Positions 7,793 through 15,291 of a stretch of 27,621 nt of DNA are shown here, one piece after another. The DNA comes from JAISGQ01 sp045534445 (GTDB lineage: Bacteria; Bacillota; Clostridia; Oscillospirales; Acutalibacteraceae). Within the stretch, counting starts at the first letter, position 1; every line of letters begins with the position of its first letter. The stretch lies in the NCBI GenBank assembly GCA_045534445.1, contig JAZSJQ010000050.1, forward strand, positions 1-27,621, written 5' to 3'. The notes below the pieces were generated by a model. The model saw nothing but the letters and a program-made list of their open reading frames with translations, was not told the DNA's origin and did not search any database. The translations under genes and the position numbers were made by a program.

Positions 7793-8724
7793 CAGACATC
7801 CTCTTCCTTGAATCCGAAGCGGCGAAGATTTGAAGCGCTGTTGCGCCAGTCCTCACGAACCTTGACCCAGAGCTTGAGGTTTACCTTACAGCCGAGGAAT
7901 TTTTCGATATCCTCTCTTGCGTAGGAACCGACTCTCTTGAGCATTGCGCCGCCCTTGCCGATGATTATACCCTTGTGGCTGTCGCGCTCGCAGTAGATAG
8001 TTGCATCAATATCAACGATATCGCCCTGACGCTCGTCAGCCTCCTGAGCGCCTGAGCGCTCTCTCATTCTTTCAATGTCTATGGCAATGCCGTGAGGAAC
8101 TTCGTCGGAAAGAAGTCTTAAAAGCTTTTCTCTGATTATCTCAGCGGCGATCACCTTTTCAGGCTGATCGGTAAGAGTGTCGTCGGGGAAGAAGTGAGGG
8201 CCTTCCTCTGCGGCATTGCAGAGCTCGTGGAGCAGGTCTTCGAGCCCCTCGCCCGTAACAGCACAGACGGGAACAACCGCATTCCACTCATATAGAGAAG
8301 AGAACATTGCTATCTTCTCGAGAAGAGCTTCCTTGTTTTCCACAAGGTCGATTTTGTTTATAACGAGAATTGCAGGCATACCGAATGCGTTGAACTTATC
8401 AATAAGCTCAGACTCCGCAGGACGGATATCCTTGTCGGTTGCATCAACAACGAGCATACAGATATCGGTGTTGTCAACGCTGTCTGCGATAGATTTGACC
8501 ATGAAATCGCCCAGCTTGTTTTTGGGCTTGTGCATACCGGGGGTGTCTGTAAAGACAAGCTGTACATCGTTCTTTGTCAGTACACCCATAATGCGTGTGC
8601 GGGTGGTCTGGGGCTTTGCGGAAACTATAGCGATCTTCTGACCGATAAGTGCGTTCAATATAGAAGATTTGCCCACATTGGGTCTGCCAACAATTGCGAC
8701 AAATGCAGATTTGGTGTTGTTCAA
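7792..8724 (-). CDS. era: GTPase Era
   Basis: Era is an essential GTPase that binds the 3' end of 16S rRNA during 30S assembly. With the TTG start chosen here it is 310 residues: G1 GRPNVGKS (13-20), G3 DTPG (60-63), G4 NKID (123-126), and a C-terminal KH RNA-binding domain (about 235-295) with GIIIGKGGAMLKRVG. A longer frame could open at an ATG at 8775, but that codon lies between the -35 and -10 hexamers of the promoter at 8762-8790 and cannot be in the transcript. The TTG has GGAGG 8 nt upstream. It is the first gene of the era-recO-mutS2-membrane protein operon. Confidence 0.95.
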   Translation of the reverse strand: MNNTKSAFVAIVGRPNVGKSSILNALIGQKIAIVSAKPQTTRTRIMGVLTKNDVQLVFTDTPGMHKPKNKLGDFMVKSIADSVDNTDICMLVVDATDKDIRPAESELIDKFNAFGMPAILVINKIDLVENKEALLEKIAMFSSLYEWNAVVPVCAVTGEGLEDLLHELCNAAEEGPHFFPDDTLTDQPEKVIAAEIIREKLLRLLSDEVPHGIAIDIERMRERSGAQEADERQGDIVDIDATIYCERDSHKGIIIGKGGAMLKRVGSYAREDIEKFLGCKVNLKLWVKVREDWRNSASNLRRFGFKEEDV

Positions 8725-8761
8725 AAGGATATCCTCCGTTAACTGAAAATATTTACATTTT

Positions 8762-8790
8762 ATTATACCACGCAATGCGTACTAAATCAA
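8762..8790 (-). promoter_or_regulatory. Promoter of the era operon
   Basis: On the minus strand TTGATT (8790-8785) and TATAAT (8767-8762) are 17 nt apart, and a TG one base before the -10 makes it an extended -10 promoter. Transcription should begin near 8755, about 30 nt before the TTG start of era. Confidence 0.8.
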
Positions 8791-8817
8791 TAATATCAAT
8801 TACAAAATGAAATACTA

Positions 8818-8853
8818 AAGAGGCAGAGGACCACAAAGGATCTTCTGCCTCTT
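8818..8853 (-). terminator. Intrinsic terminator after the Na/phosphate cotransporter gene
   Basis: AAGAGGCAGAGGA and TCTTCTGCCTCTT form a 13-bp stem with one G-U pair. It lies 8 nt after the cotransporter stop. The following minus-strand bases (TAGTATTTCATTTTG) are only moderately U-rich. Confidence 0.7.
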
Positions 8854-8861
8854 GAAATACA

Positions 8862-10607
8862 TCAGGAGAGGGAATATTTGTTTTCGTAGTAGGCGACCTT
8901 CTGGCGGTAATCCTCCCCGAAATTCTTGACCGCTCTCAGGTTCTCATGGAAGTTCATATCGAGATTTGCGAAGTCCAGCAGACAGCCTGCGATGTTTGAA
9001 CAGTGGTCGGAAACTCTTTCGAGGCTGGTGAGAAGATCTGACCATATGAAGCCAAGGTCTATGGTACAGCCACCCTGCTGGAGTCTTAAAATATGATTTG
9101 TACGCATTTTTTCTTTAAGCTCGTCAATAGTGTGCTCAAGAGGCGAGATGGAAGCGACTGCGTCGGTATCTCTGTGGAGAAATGCATTAAGTGTAAGCTC
9201 CATGATCTCACCCACTGCAGAGAGCAGAACGTTGAGTTCTGCTTTGCCTTCGTCAGAGAAGCTGATGTCCTTGGAACGAAGCTCCTCTGCGGATTCAAGA
9301 ACGTTTGTGGCATGATCGGAAATTCGCTCAAGGTCACCGATGGATTTTAAAAGCATTGCCGCCTCGGCGCTGTCGGTTTGGTTTATCTGCAATGTGCTGA
9401 GCTTTACAAGATAGGTGCTGAGGATATCCTCGTATCTGTCGGCTTTTTCTTCGTTTTCACGGACGGAATCCGCAAGGGCAGGGGTGTAATTTTTAAGTGC
9501 GGAAACAGCATCTGACAGGGCTTTTGCGGAGCACTGAGCCATGTTGCCTGCAACGGTGTGACAGCGCTCAAGAGCGACAGCGGGGGTGGTGAGAAGTCGC
9601 TCGTCGAGCTCGCTGACATTTTCGGGCTCCTTTGAATCGGGAACAAGCTTTGTTACAAGCTTTTCAAGCAGACTGCCCATAGGCAGAAGGAGAATGGTGC
9701 AGAGAATGTTGAATATGGAATGTGCAATCGCTATGCCGAAAGATGTTGCCGTTTCGGTAAGAAGAACGGGACTGAGAAGGAGTTTTATTGCCCAGAAAAC
9801 AATGAGCCATACAACAGTGCCTATCACATTGAAGGAAAGGTGGACAAGCGCTGCTCGCTTTGCGTTTTTATTTGCACCAATTGAAGAAAGGAGCGCCGTA
9901 ACGCAGGTGCCGATATTCTGACCCATGATAATGGGAATGGCAGAGCCGTAGGTGACCTTTCCCGTAGCGGCAAGAGCCTGAAGTATACCGACAGAGGCAG
10001 AGGAGGATTGAATGATTCCTGTAAGGACAGCGCCTGCGAGGACACCGAGTACAGGATTTTCAAACATGATGAAAAGATTCTTGAACCACTCAAGATCACG
10101 AAGCCCTTTTACAGCATCGGACATGGTGTCCATTCCGAACATGAGGACTGCAAAGCCCAGAAGAATGACACCGTTATCCTTCTTTTTGCCGTTTTTGCAG
10201 AACATATAGTAAATTATGCCGATAAGTGCAAGGATCGGAGTAAAGGATGTAGGCTTGAGCATTTTGACCCAGACATTGTCGCTTTCGATACCGCCGAGGC
10301 TGAGGATCCATGCAGTGACGGTAGTGCCGACATTTGCACCCATTATGACATTGATAGCCTGGCTGAGAGCGATAAGCCCTGAGTTTACAAAGCCGACCAC
10401 CATAACCGTCGTTGCGGACGAGCTTTGAATAATTGCAGTAACGCCGAGACCTGTCAGAAATCCTGCGGATTTTTTGGTGGTGAGCTTTCCTAGAATAGTA
10501 CGCAGACTGCCGCCTGCTCTTCGTTCAAGAGCTTCGCCCATAAGGTTCATGCCGAACAGAAAAAGGCACAGACCTCCGATAAGAGTCAGAACACTGAAAA
10601 TATCCAT
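8862..10607 (-). CDS. Na/phosphate cotransporter family protein with PhoU domain
   Basis: A NptA/PNaS-type membrane protein expected to take up phosphate with sodium. The first ~310 residues hold about eight hydrophobic segments and the two inverted repeat signatures of the family: QSSSATT (61-67) and QSSSAS (199-204), plus GANVGTT (89-95) and GQNIGT. Residues about 340-575 form a helical PhoU-like domain, as in many Firmicutes and Bacteroidetes members. The 581-residue length suits the fused form. It appears to be a single-gene unit with terminators on both sides. Upstream hexamers at 11-bp spacing suggest control by PhoP. A weak AGGAAG lies about 14 nt before the ATG. Because some family members export phosphate, the direction of transport is inferred. 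Confidence 0.9.
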   Translation of the reverse strand: MDIFSVLTLIGGLCLFLFGMNLMGEALERRAGGSLRTILGKLTTKKSAGFLTGLGVTAIIQSSSATTVMVVGFVNSGLIALSQAINVIMGANVGTTVTAWILSLGGIESDNVWVKMLKPTSFTPILALIGIIYYMFCKNGKKKDNGVILLGFAVLMFGMDTMSDAVKGLRDLEWFKNLFIMFENPVLGVLAGAVLTGIIQSSSASVGILQALAATGKVTYGSAIPIIMGQNIGTCVTALLSSIGANKNAKRAALVHLSFNVIGTVVWLIVFWAIKLLLSPVLLTETATSFGIAIAHSIFNILCTILLLPMGSLLEKLVTKLVPDSKEPENVSELDERLLTTPAVALERCHTVAGNMAQCSAKALSDAVSALKNYTPALADSVRENEEKADRYEDILSTYLVKLSTLQINQTDSAEAAMLLKSIGDLERISDHATNVLESAEELRSKDISFSDEGKAELNVLLSAVGEIMELTLNAFLHRDTDAVASISPLEHTIDELKEKMRTNHILRLQQGGCTIDLGFIWSDLLTSLERVSDHCSNIAGCLLDFANLDMNFHENLRAVKNFGEDYRQKVAYYENKYSLS

Positions 10608-10644
10608 AATTGTTTGTCACTTCCTGATTTCAATTTACACCTGC

Positions 10645-10650
10645 ATTATA
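10645..10650 (-). promoter_or_regulatory. -10 element of the Na/phosphate cotransporter gene
   Basis: A perfect TATAAT on the minus strand lies 37 nt before the ATG. No good -35 hexamer sits 16-18 nt upstream, which fits an activator-dependent promoter served by the hexamer array at 10672-10710. Confidence 0.5.
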
Positions 10651-10671
10651 TATGCCCTGCATTTCCGAGGA

Positions 10672-10710
10672 TATCACGGTTCTGTCAAATGTGTGTAAAA
10701 TCTGCGTAAA
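10672..10710 (-). promoter_or_regulatory. PhoP-box-like array of four hexamers
   Basis: On the minus strand TTTACG, TTTACA, TTGACA and GTGATA follow one another with exactly 5 nt between each (11-bp period). Bacillus PhoP boxes are direct repeats of TT(A/T/C)A(C/T)A at this spacing. The three upstream copies fit well and the fourth weakly. The array precedes a phosphate transporter whose -10 box has no proper -35. Confidence 0.6.
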
Positions 10711-10717
10711 GTGACAA

Positions 10718-10750
10718 AATGCAGAAGACCCGAGAAAGATCTTCTGCATT
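10718..10750 (-). terminator. Intrinsic terminator of the yhaO-yhaN pair
   Basis: AATGCAGAAGA and its exact complement form an 11-bp stem with an 11-nt loop, followed on the minus strand by TTTGTCACTTT. It begins 5 nt after the stop of the gene at 10755. Confidence 0.8.
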
Positions 10751-10754
10751 CATT

Positions 10755-13142
10755 TTATTCAGTTATCTTGATAACGGGATTAGAAAGTCCCATTTCCTTT
10801 GCGATCTTTACAACAGAGCTGTGGCAGGTAAAGATAATGACCTGACCGAGCTCCTTGCCGCCGCTTTCCTTTGCAAGATAGAACATTGCCTCAGCAACGC
10901 GCTTGTCATCATACTGAGCAAATGCGTCATCGAGGAAAACAGGAAGCTGAACATCACTTAAAATACCTGCAATGGCAAGTCTCAATGCCAGATAGACCTG
11001 GTCGTTTGTACCGAGGCTGAGACTTGAGCAGTTGCGGATGTTGGAGCTGTTGGGACCTTCGGTTACAGAGGGAACAAGTCTCTCGGAGATAAACACAGAG
11101 GGATATCTTCCGCCTGTAAGCTCATTGAGGATTCGGCCTGCTTTGAAATTGAGGATAGGTCCGAAATCTCTCTGCATTGTCTCGAAAGCCTCGCCGAGAG
11201 CCTCTATAGCGATATTGATGGCATCAAGCTCGAATTTATACTTATCGGTCTTGGAGATAAGCAGCTTTATCTTGTCGTTATATTCTTCGATATCCTGAAG
11301 ATTCATGCTGCAGCCTGAAAGCTCAGCCTGACTTCTTGCAAGCTCGGTGCCTGCCTCCATAAGCCTTGCAGACACATCATCGGTGCGCTTTTCGATCTCC
11401 TCAAGCTCGTTGCCGTTTAAGGGGCGCTTGCCGCCAAGCTCCTCTTCAAGCTCCTGAGCTTCGAGAACGATAAGGTCATAATCCTGACCGTCGAGCATCT
11501 TTTCGAGAGCCTCTCTGCTGCTCTGAAGCTTCTGTTCAAGTACAGCGTGTTCACGCTGCTTCTTGTCGAGGGTTGAAATAATGGCAACAGCCTGATCGTC
11601 AGTATCGATCCTCGTGTAAGGACTGAGAGAGTCACGAAGCTCCTGCTTCATTGCGATAAGCTTTGCACCCAGTTCTTCGATTTCTGCCTTGAGCTTTTTA
11701 CGGCGGCCGACCTCTGTCTGAGTGAGAGTGGAAACACGCTCCATCTCAGCGACTTCGTCACGCATTGCCTGAATGTGGGGAACGCCAAGCTCGTCAAGCA
11801 GCTTTCTGTTTGAACGGGAAAGACCGCGGATATCATCGTCGATCTCCTGTATCTCATTTTCGATTCCGGAGGTGGGAGTAGGAATAATACCCTTTTCTTT
11901 AAGTATATTATATGCGATAAAACCGCCGCCGATAAGACCTGCAAAGAGCCAGAACACCCAGTGTACAAAGCCCAGGAAGAACAGACCGAGAACCAGCAGA
12001 CCGATGATGATGGCAAGATTCTTGGGGCTGAGCTGAGAAGCCTTGACTTCGTTCTCGTAATCCTCAAGTCTTCGCTCGGCATCATAGCGGGCATCAAGAA
12101 GCCTGTCGTATTCCATGAGAACATCATCAATACGTTCCTTGTTGTTGCCGATTGTGGTCCAGAGACCGAACCTTGAACGGTCAACGGAATCAAGCTGTTC
12201 GTTGCATTCGGCAAGCTGTTCCTTTTTGAGACCGATTACCTTCTGTTCGCTGCGGATATTTTCAAGAAGATCTCTTGATTTTGCGACAAAATCATCATCA
12301 AAGCTGAGCTCACTGCCGTACATGGCTTCGTGAAGCTTCTGATATCTTGCCTCGTCAGCCTCAACGCTCTGCCGGGTAGAGATTATCTCGTCAAGCTCAT
12401 TGAGTCGGGATGCCTTCTTTACATTCTCACGAAGGGCGAGAAGATCATTGTACTCATTGCTTAAGCGCTCGTGCTTTTCTTCAAGCTCCTTAACATTCTC
12501 ACGGAGAGTGTCAGCCTGTTTGAACTGATCGACTATTTCGGAACGCTTGCTGAGAAGTTCGCTCTGTTCTGCCTCAAGAGCAGGGATAATGGCGCCTGCT
12601 TTCTTGGAGCTGAGCTTTGCGGCAGCCTCATTGAGTCTGCCTTCGATTTCCGTTCTGGAAGCTGTCTCATCGCCTGCGGAGGCAAGATTCATCAGCTTCT
12701 TGAGTATTTCATCGTTTGAGCCCGAAATGGCAGGATTTATCTGACCGATGAAAACGGAGTTGACAAAGGACATTTCATTGATGCCCATAAGATATTCACC
12801 GGGTTCGACCTTTTCGGGAAGATCGACCTGCTCGCCTGTTGTTTTGCACCAGAGCTCGATCTTGTCAAGACTCTTGGTGGTACCGAACTGACGGGAGAGG
12901 GAATAGTGCTTTCCGCCGCACTCGAAAACGAGAGTGCCGCCCATTTTTCCGCCGTTCCACGGCTCGTATTTGCGGCGGGTCTCAGCTCTGCCTGCACCGT
13001 AGAGCATGGCTTTGATAAATGCCATGATGGTGGTTTTTCCGGTTTCATTGGGACCGTAGATGATGTTGACACCGTCGTTGGCAGTAAGCTTGAAGCTGCT
13101 GAGCTTACCGAAATTCTTTATGTAGATCTCATTTATCGTCAC
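10755..13142 (-). CDS. SbcC/YhaN-like AAA ATPase with membrane hairpin
   Basis: A Rad50/SMC-type ATPase partner of the nuclease encoded just upstream. Walker A GPNETGKTT is at 30-38. A coiled coil follows (about 185-370), then a strongly hydrophobic 38-residue stretch (376-413) able to form two transmembrane helices, then a second coiled coil (about 425-640). The ABC signature (SSLSLGTNDQ, about 705-714) and Walker B (PVFLDDAFAQYD) close the split ATPase. The hydrophobic hairpin replaces the Zn-hook apex of SbcC and matches the YhaN family of Bacillus. The start is GTG, with GAGGTG 7 nt upstream inside the yhaO end; the genes overlap by 14 nt. Likely role: end processing or repair of DNA at the membrane (inference). 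Confidence 0.85.
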   Translation of the reverse strand: MTINEIYIKNFGKLSSFKLTANDGVNIIYGPNETGKTTIMAFIKAMLYGAGRAETRRKYEPWNGGKMGGTLVFECGGKHYSLSRQFGTTKSLDKIELWCKTTGEQVDLPEKVEPGEYLMGINEMSFVNSVFIGQINPAISGSNDEILKKLMNLASAGDETASRTEIEGRLNEAAAKLSSKKAGAIIPALEAEQSELLSKRSEIVDQFKQADTLRENVKELEEKHERLSNEYNDLLALRENVKKASRLNELDEIISTRQSVEADEARYQKLHEAMYGSELSFDDDFVAKSRDLLENIRSEQKVIGLKKEQLAECNEQLDSVDRSRFGLWTTIGNNKERIDDVLMEYDRLLDARYDAERRLEDYENEVKASQLSPKNLAIIIGLLVLGLFFLGFVHWVFWLFAGLIGGGFIAYNILKEKGIIPTPTSGIENEIQEIDDDIRGLSRSNRKLLDELGVPHIQAMRDEVAEMERVSTLTQTEVGRRKKLKAEIEELGAKLIAMKQELRDSLSPYTRIDTDDQAVAIISTLDKKQREHAVLEQKLQSSREALEKMLDGQDYDLIVLEAQELEEELGGKRPLNGNELEEIEKRTDDVSARLMEAGTELARSQAELSGCSMNLQDIEEYNDKIKLLISKTDKYKFELDAINIAIEALGEAFETMQRDFGPILNFKAGRILNELTGGRYPSVFISERLVPSVTEGPNSSNIRNCSSLSLGTNDQVYLALRLAIAGILSDVQLPVFLDDAFAQYDDKRVAEAMFYLAKESGGKELGQVIIFTCHSSVVKIAKEMGLSNPVIKITE

Positions 13143-14262
13143 TGATGATCACCTCACCGTCAAAGGCTCTCAGACCGTAAAGCAAGGCTCTGAGATACTT
13201 GTCTCTGTTTTTTTCATCCTTCTGTATCTTGCTGGAAATTGCTCGTGCGAAAGCACCGCGAAGGGTGGTGTCCTTGCCCAGCATATCAATATCCAGCTCA
13301 GTGGTTGTAGTATCGGTAAAGCGCACAAAATGGAGCTTTTCACGAAGTGCTGCAACCAGCATGGGTATATCGGCCATAACACCTCTGGGCAGTTCGCCGC
13401 GGAGAGTAATGTCATAAAGATTGAGTGCGTAATCAGCACCGTAGCGTTTTTCAAGGGTGCTGATCACTGATGCGGCAAACTCAGCGGTTGCGCTGCAGCC
13501 GGAAACATCAACAGTGTCGCTGATGTACTTTCTGGAGCAGGTTGAAATAAAGTCCATGTGAGCAAATCCGCGGCTTACATAGCCTGCGTAGATGCCCTTG
13601 TCGCCCTGCTCGTCAAAGCCTCTGCCCTCGGGAGCTCCGCAGTAACCGAAAAGGAAATCGCCGGACTTGTGAAGCTCATTCTTGTGAATGTGACCGAGAG
13701 CCACATACTCAACACCGAGAGAGCATAGCTGCTCTGCGGAGATGGGATTGTAGCGGCTTTCGCTGGAGGAACCTGAATAAAGCTCGCCGTGCATAAGCAG
13801 TATATTTATCTTGCTGTCATCAAGCTTCATGTCGGTAAGCAGAGATTCAAGCTGGAAGCTTCTTGTAAAAGCTGCACCCCAGACGCAGGCATTCTTTGAG
13901 GGGATCTCAATGCACTCAAGACCGCCTCTGAAAATATGCACATTGCTGGGCCAGTCCTCACCGCTTGCGTAGCAGGAGTCTGGAGTGGCGGGGTCGTGGT
14001 TGCCGGGAGTTATAAATACATCACAGTTGCAGGTTGTAAGAATATCCTTTGTGTCACTGAGAAGCTGAGAATCGACCTTGAGTGAGTCAAAAAGATCACC
14101 TGCTATAAGAAGCACATCGGATTCACGCTCGTTGCAGACATTTATTATTTTGCGAAGGGTCTCGAACTGATCGATCTTTCTCTGAACGGCGACTTCGGGT
14201 GTTGAGGTAAAGAGAGAACCTAAATGAAGGTCGCCGGTATGCACTATTTTAAGAATTCGCAT
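13129..14262 (-). CDS. SbcD/YhaO-like metallophosphoesterase (DNA exonuclease)
   Basis: A Mre11-family calcineurin-like phosphoesterase expected to use two metal ions to cut DNA. All metal motifs are present: D11xH13, GDLFD (55-59), GNHD (87-90), HGE (158-160) and GHIH (190-193). The 377-residue length fits YhaO/SbcD. It is coupled to the yhaN-like ATPase by a 14-nt overlap, the usual nuclease-ATPase pairing. The start is fixed by the metal motif at residue 11 and by an in-frame TGA 21 nt upstream. Oddly, no ribosome binding site stands near this ATG; the only AAAGGAG is about 35 nt upstream, so translation may be weak or need RNA folding to bring the site closer. Confidence 0.88.
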   Translation of the reverse strand: MRILKIVHTGDLHLGSLFTSTPEVAVQRKIDQFETLRKIINVCNERESDVLLIAGDLFDSLKVDSQLLSDTKDILTTCNCDVFITPGNHDPATPDSCYASGEDWPSNVHIFRGGLECIEIPSKNACVWGAAFTRSFQLESLLTDMKLDDSKINILLMHGELYSGSSSESRYNPISAEQLCSLGVEYVALGHIHKNELHKSGDFLFGYCGAPEGRGFDEQGDKGIYAGYVSRGFAHMDFISTCSRKYISDTVDVSGCSATAEFAASVISTLEKRYGADYALNLYDITLRGELPRGVMADIPMLVAALREKLHFVRFTDTTTTELDIDMLGKDTTLRGAFARAISSKIQKDEKNRDKYLRALLYGLRAFDGEVIISDDK

Positions 14263-14363
14263 ATGCGGAAAACACGTTTTTCAGAAGAAAAACTACTCCT
14301 TTCGACAGCATTTGTAAAAGGCTTGAAAAGCCATGTTAATCTGATTGTCCATACACAATATCT

Positions 14364-14392
14364 ATAATAACATAGCAGGAGGAAAAACACAA
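14364..14392 (-). promoter_or_regulatory. Candidate promoter for yhaO-yhaN
   Basis: On the minus strand TTGTGT (14392-14387) and TATTAT (14369-14364) are 17 nt apart. The -10 bases are shared, in the opposite sense, with a plus-strand TATAAT at 14363-14368. Confidence 0.45.
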
Positions 14393-14492
14393 TATATAGT
14401 CGAAAAATTAACAAAATTATTTATTGTCGGCAATATATGACTTTTCCGAAAAGCAGAAAAGAGCCCCGTGAAACGAGGCTCTTTCTGTTTTG
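14375..14492 (+). ncRNA. Possible small RNA in the yhaO / HTH-cupin spacer
   Basis: A plus-strand promoter-like pair, CTGATT (14341-14346) and TATAAT (14363-14368) at 16 nt, would start a transcript near 14375. It would end about 118 nt later at the hairpin of 14458-14484, which is followed by CTGTTTTG. An AGGAGG at 14377-14382 has no start codon at a useful distance, so the product would be RNA. This is inference; the hairpin could instead serve a minus-strand transcript. Confidence 0.25.
14458..14484. terminator. Intrinsic terminator in a divergent spacer
   Basis: AAAGAGCC and GGCTCTTT form an 8-bp stem, extended by an outer CAG/CTG and an inner CGT/ACG. U-rich tracts follow on both strands (CTGTTTTG on plus, TTCTGCTTTTC on minus). 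It lies upstream of both flanking genes and so terminates neither of them. Confidence 0.75.
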
Positions 14493-14535
14493 AGAGATAA
14501 GAAGAGATACAAAATGAGAGGTAAATCAACAAACT

Positions 14536-14589
14536 GATGAAAGTTGAGTTTCATCATCTGTATGATAACACAAAAAATATGTTTTGTGT
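14536..14589. other. Two small hairpins in the AT-rich spacer
   Basis: GATGAAA/TTTCATC (14536-14555, 6-nt loop) and ACACAAAA/TTTTGTGT (14568-14589, 6-nt loop) are perfect dyads about 80-130 nt before the HTH-cupin promoter. They could be operators for that regulator or for another protein. The rest of the spacer, 14263-14730, is AT-rich and holds no gene I can support. Confidence 0.35.
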
Positions 14590-14667
14590 AAAAAATATCT
14601 CAAATTTAACCTATAAAAACGAAATTGTAATAATTTTCTGCAAACTGAGTTTAAAGCAGTAAAGCCC

Positions 14668-14696
14668 TTGAATCGGGGAACTGAATGTGGTAAAAT
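14668..14696 (+). promoter_or_regulatory. Promoter of the HTH-cupin / acyl-CoA synthetase operon
   Basis: TTGAAT (14668-14673) and TAAAAT (14691-14696) are 17 nt apart, with TG one base before the -10. Transcription should start near 14703, leaving a leader of under 30 nt that contains AAAGGTG. Confidence 0.75.
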
Positions 14697-14730
14697 ATCT
14701 TTTAAATCTAAGGGAAAAGGTGTGACATGA

Positions 14731-15279
14731 ATGAAGAAGCACTATGAAAATATACCCAAGAGAATCCGCGAAATGCGCGATATTCTTGAAATCACCCCTG
14801 AAGAAATGGCTCAGAAGCTCGATATTGACGTGAAATACTACAATGAGATAGAGTCGGGGGAGAAGGATATACCCATCAGTATGCTTTACGAGGTCGCCTC
14901 CATACTGGGTGTTGATTTTACAACTCTCCTTACAGGCGACAGTCCCAAGATGAAGTCCTATACTGTGGTCAGAGCAGGCACGGGCGCGGTCGTTGAGCGT
15001 TATCCCGGCTATGACTACACAAGCCTCTGCTATAATTTCATAGGCAGAGAAATGGAGCCCATGCTTGTACATCTCCAGCCTGAAGATGCAATGCCTGAAC
15101 TTGTCAGCCACGGCGGACAGGAATTCAACTATGTCTTAAAGGGCAAGGTGCGCATCATAATCGGCAATAAGGAACACATTCTCAACGCAGGCGACTGCAT
15201 TTACTTTGACCCCCGGCTTCCTCACGGACAGCACGCCGTTGATGAGCCTGCAGAGTTTCTGACTGTTATCAAGGAATAA
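14731..15279 (+). CDS. XRE-family regulator with cupin sensor domain
   Basis: A 182-residue DNA-binding regulator. Residues about 8-68 form an XRE/Cro-type helix-turn-helix (IREMRDILEITPEEMAQKLD ... YYNEIESGEKDIP). Residues about 105-180 are a single cupin barrel with SHGGQEFNYVLKGK and AGDCIYFDPRLPHGQHA, supplying the His/Glu positions of a small-molecule or metal site. AAAGGTG lies 8 nt before this ATG; an ATG at 14727 is out of frame and stops after six codons. Twelve nt separate it from the synthetase gene, so it likely controls acyl-CoA formation in response to an acid or its CoA ester (inference). This pair is, as I recall, recurrent in Clostridia and some archaea. Confidence 0.88.
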   Translation: MKKHYENIPKRIREMRDILEITPEEMAQKLDIDVKYYNEIESGEKDIPISMLYEVASILGVDFTTLLTGDSPKMKSYTVVRAGTGAVVERYPGYDYTSLCYNFIGREMEPMLVHLQPEDAMPELVSHGGQEFNYVLKGKVRIIIGNKEHILNAGDCIYFDPRLPHGQHAVDEPAEFLTVIKE

Positions 15280-15291
15280 GGACTGAATAAA

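Noticed and set aside
8725..8775. Upstream ATG extension of Era
   Set aside because: The ATG lies between the -35 and -10 of the era promoter; the TTG at 8724 has the ribosome site and gives the normal N-terminus.
14437..14493. 18-codon plus-strand ORF in the divergent spacer
   Set aside because: No ribosome site, and most of it is the terminator hairpin itself.
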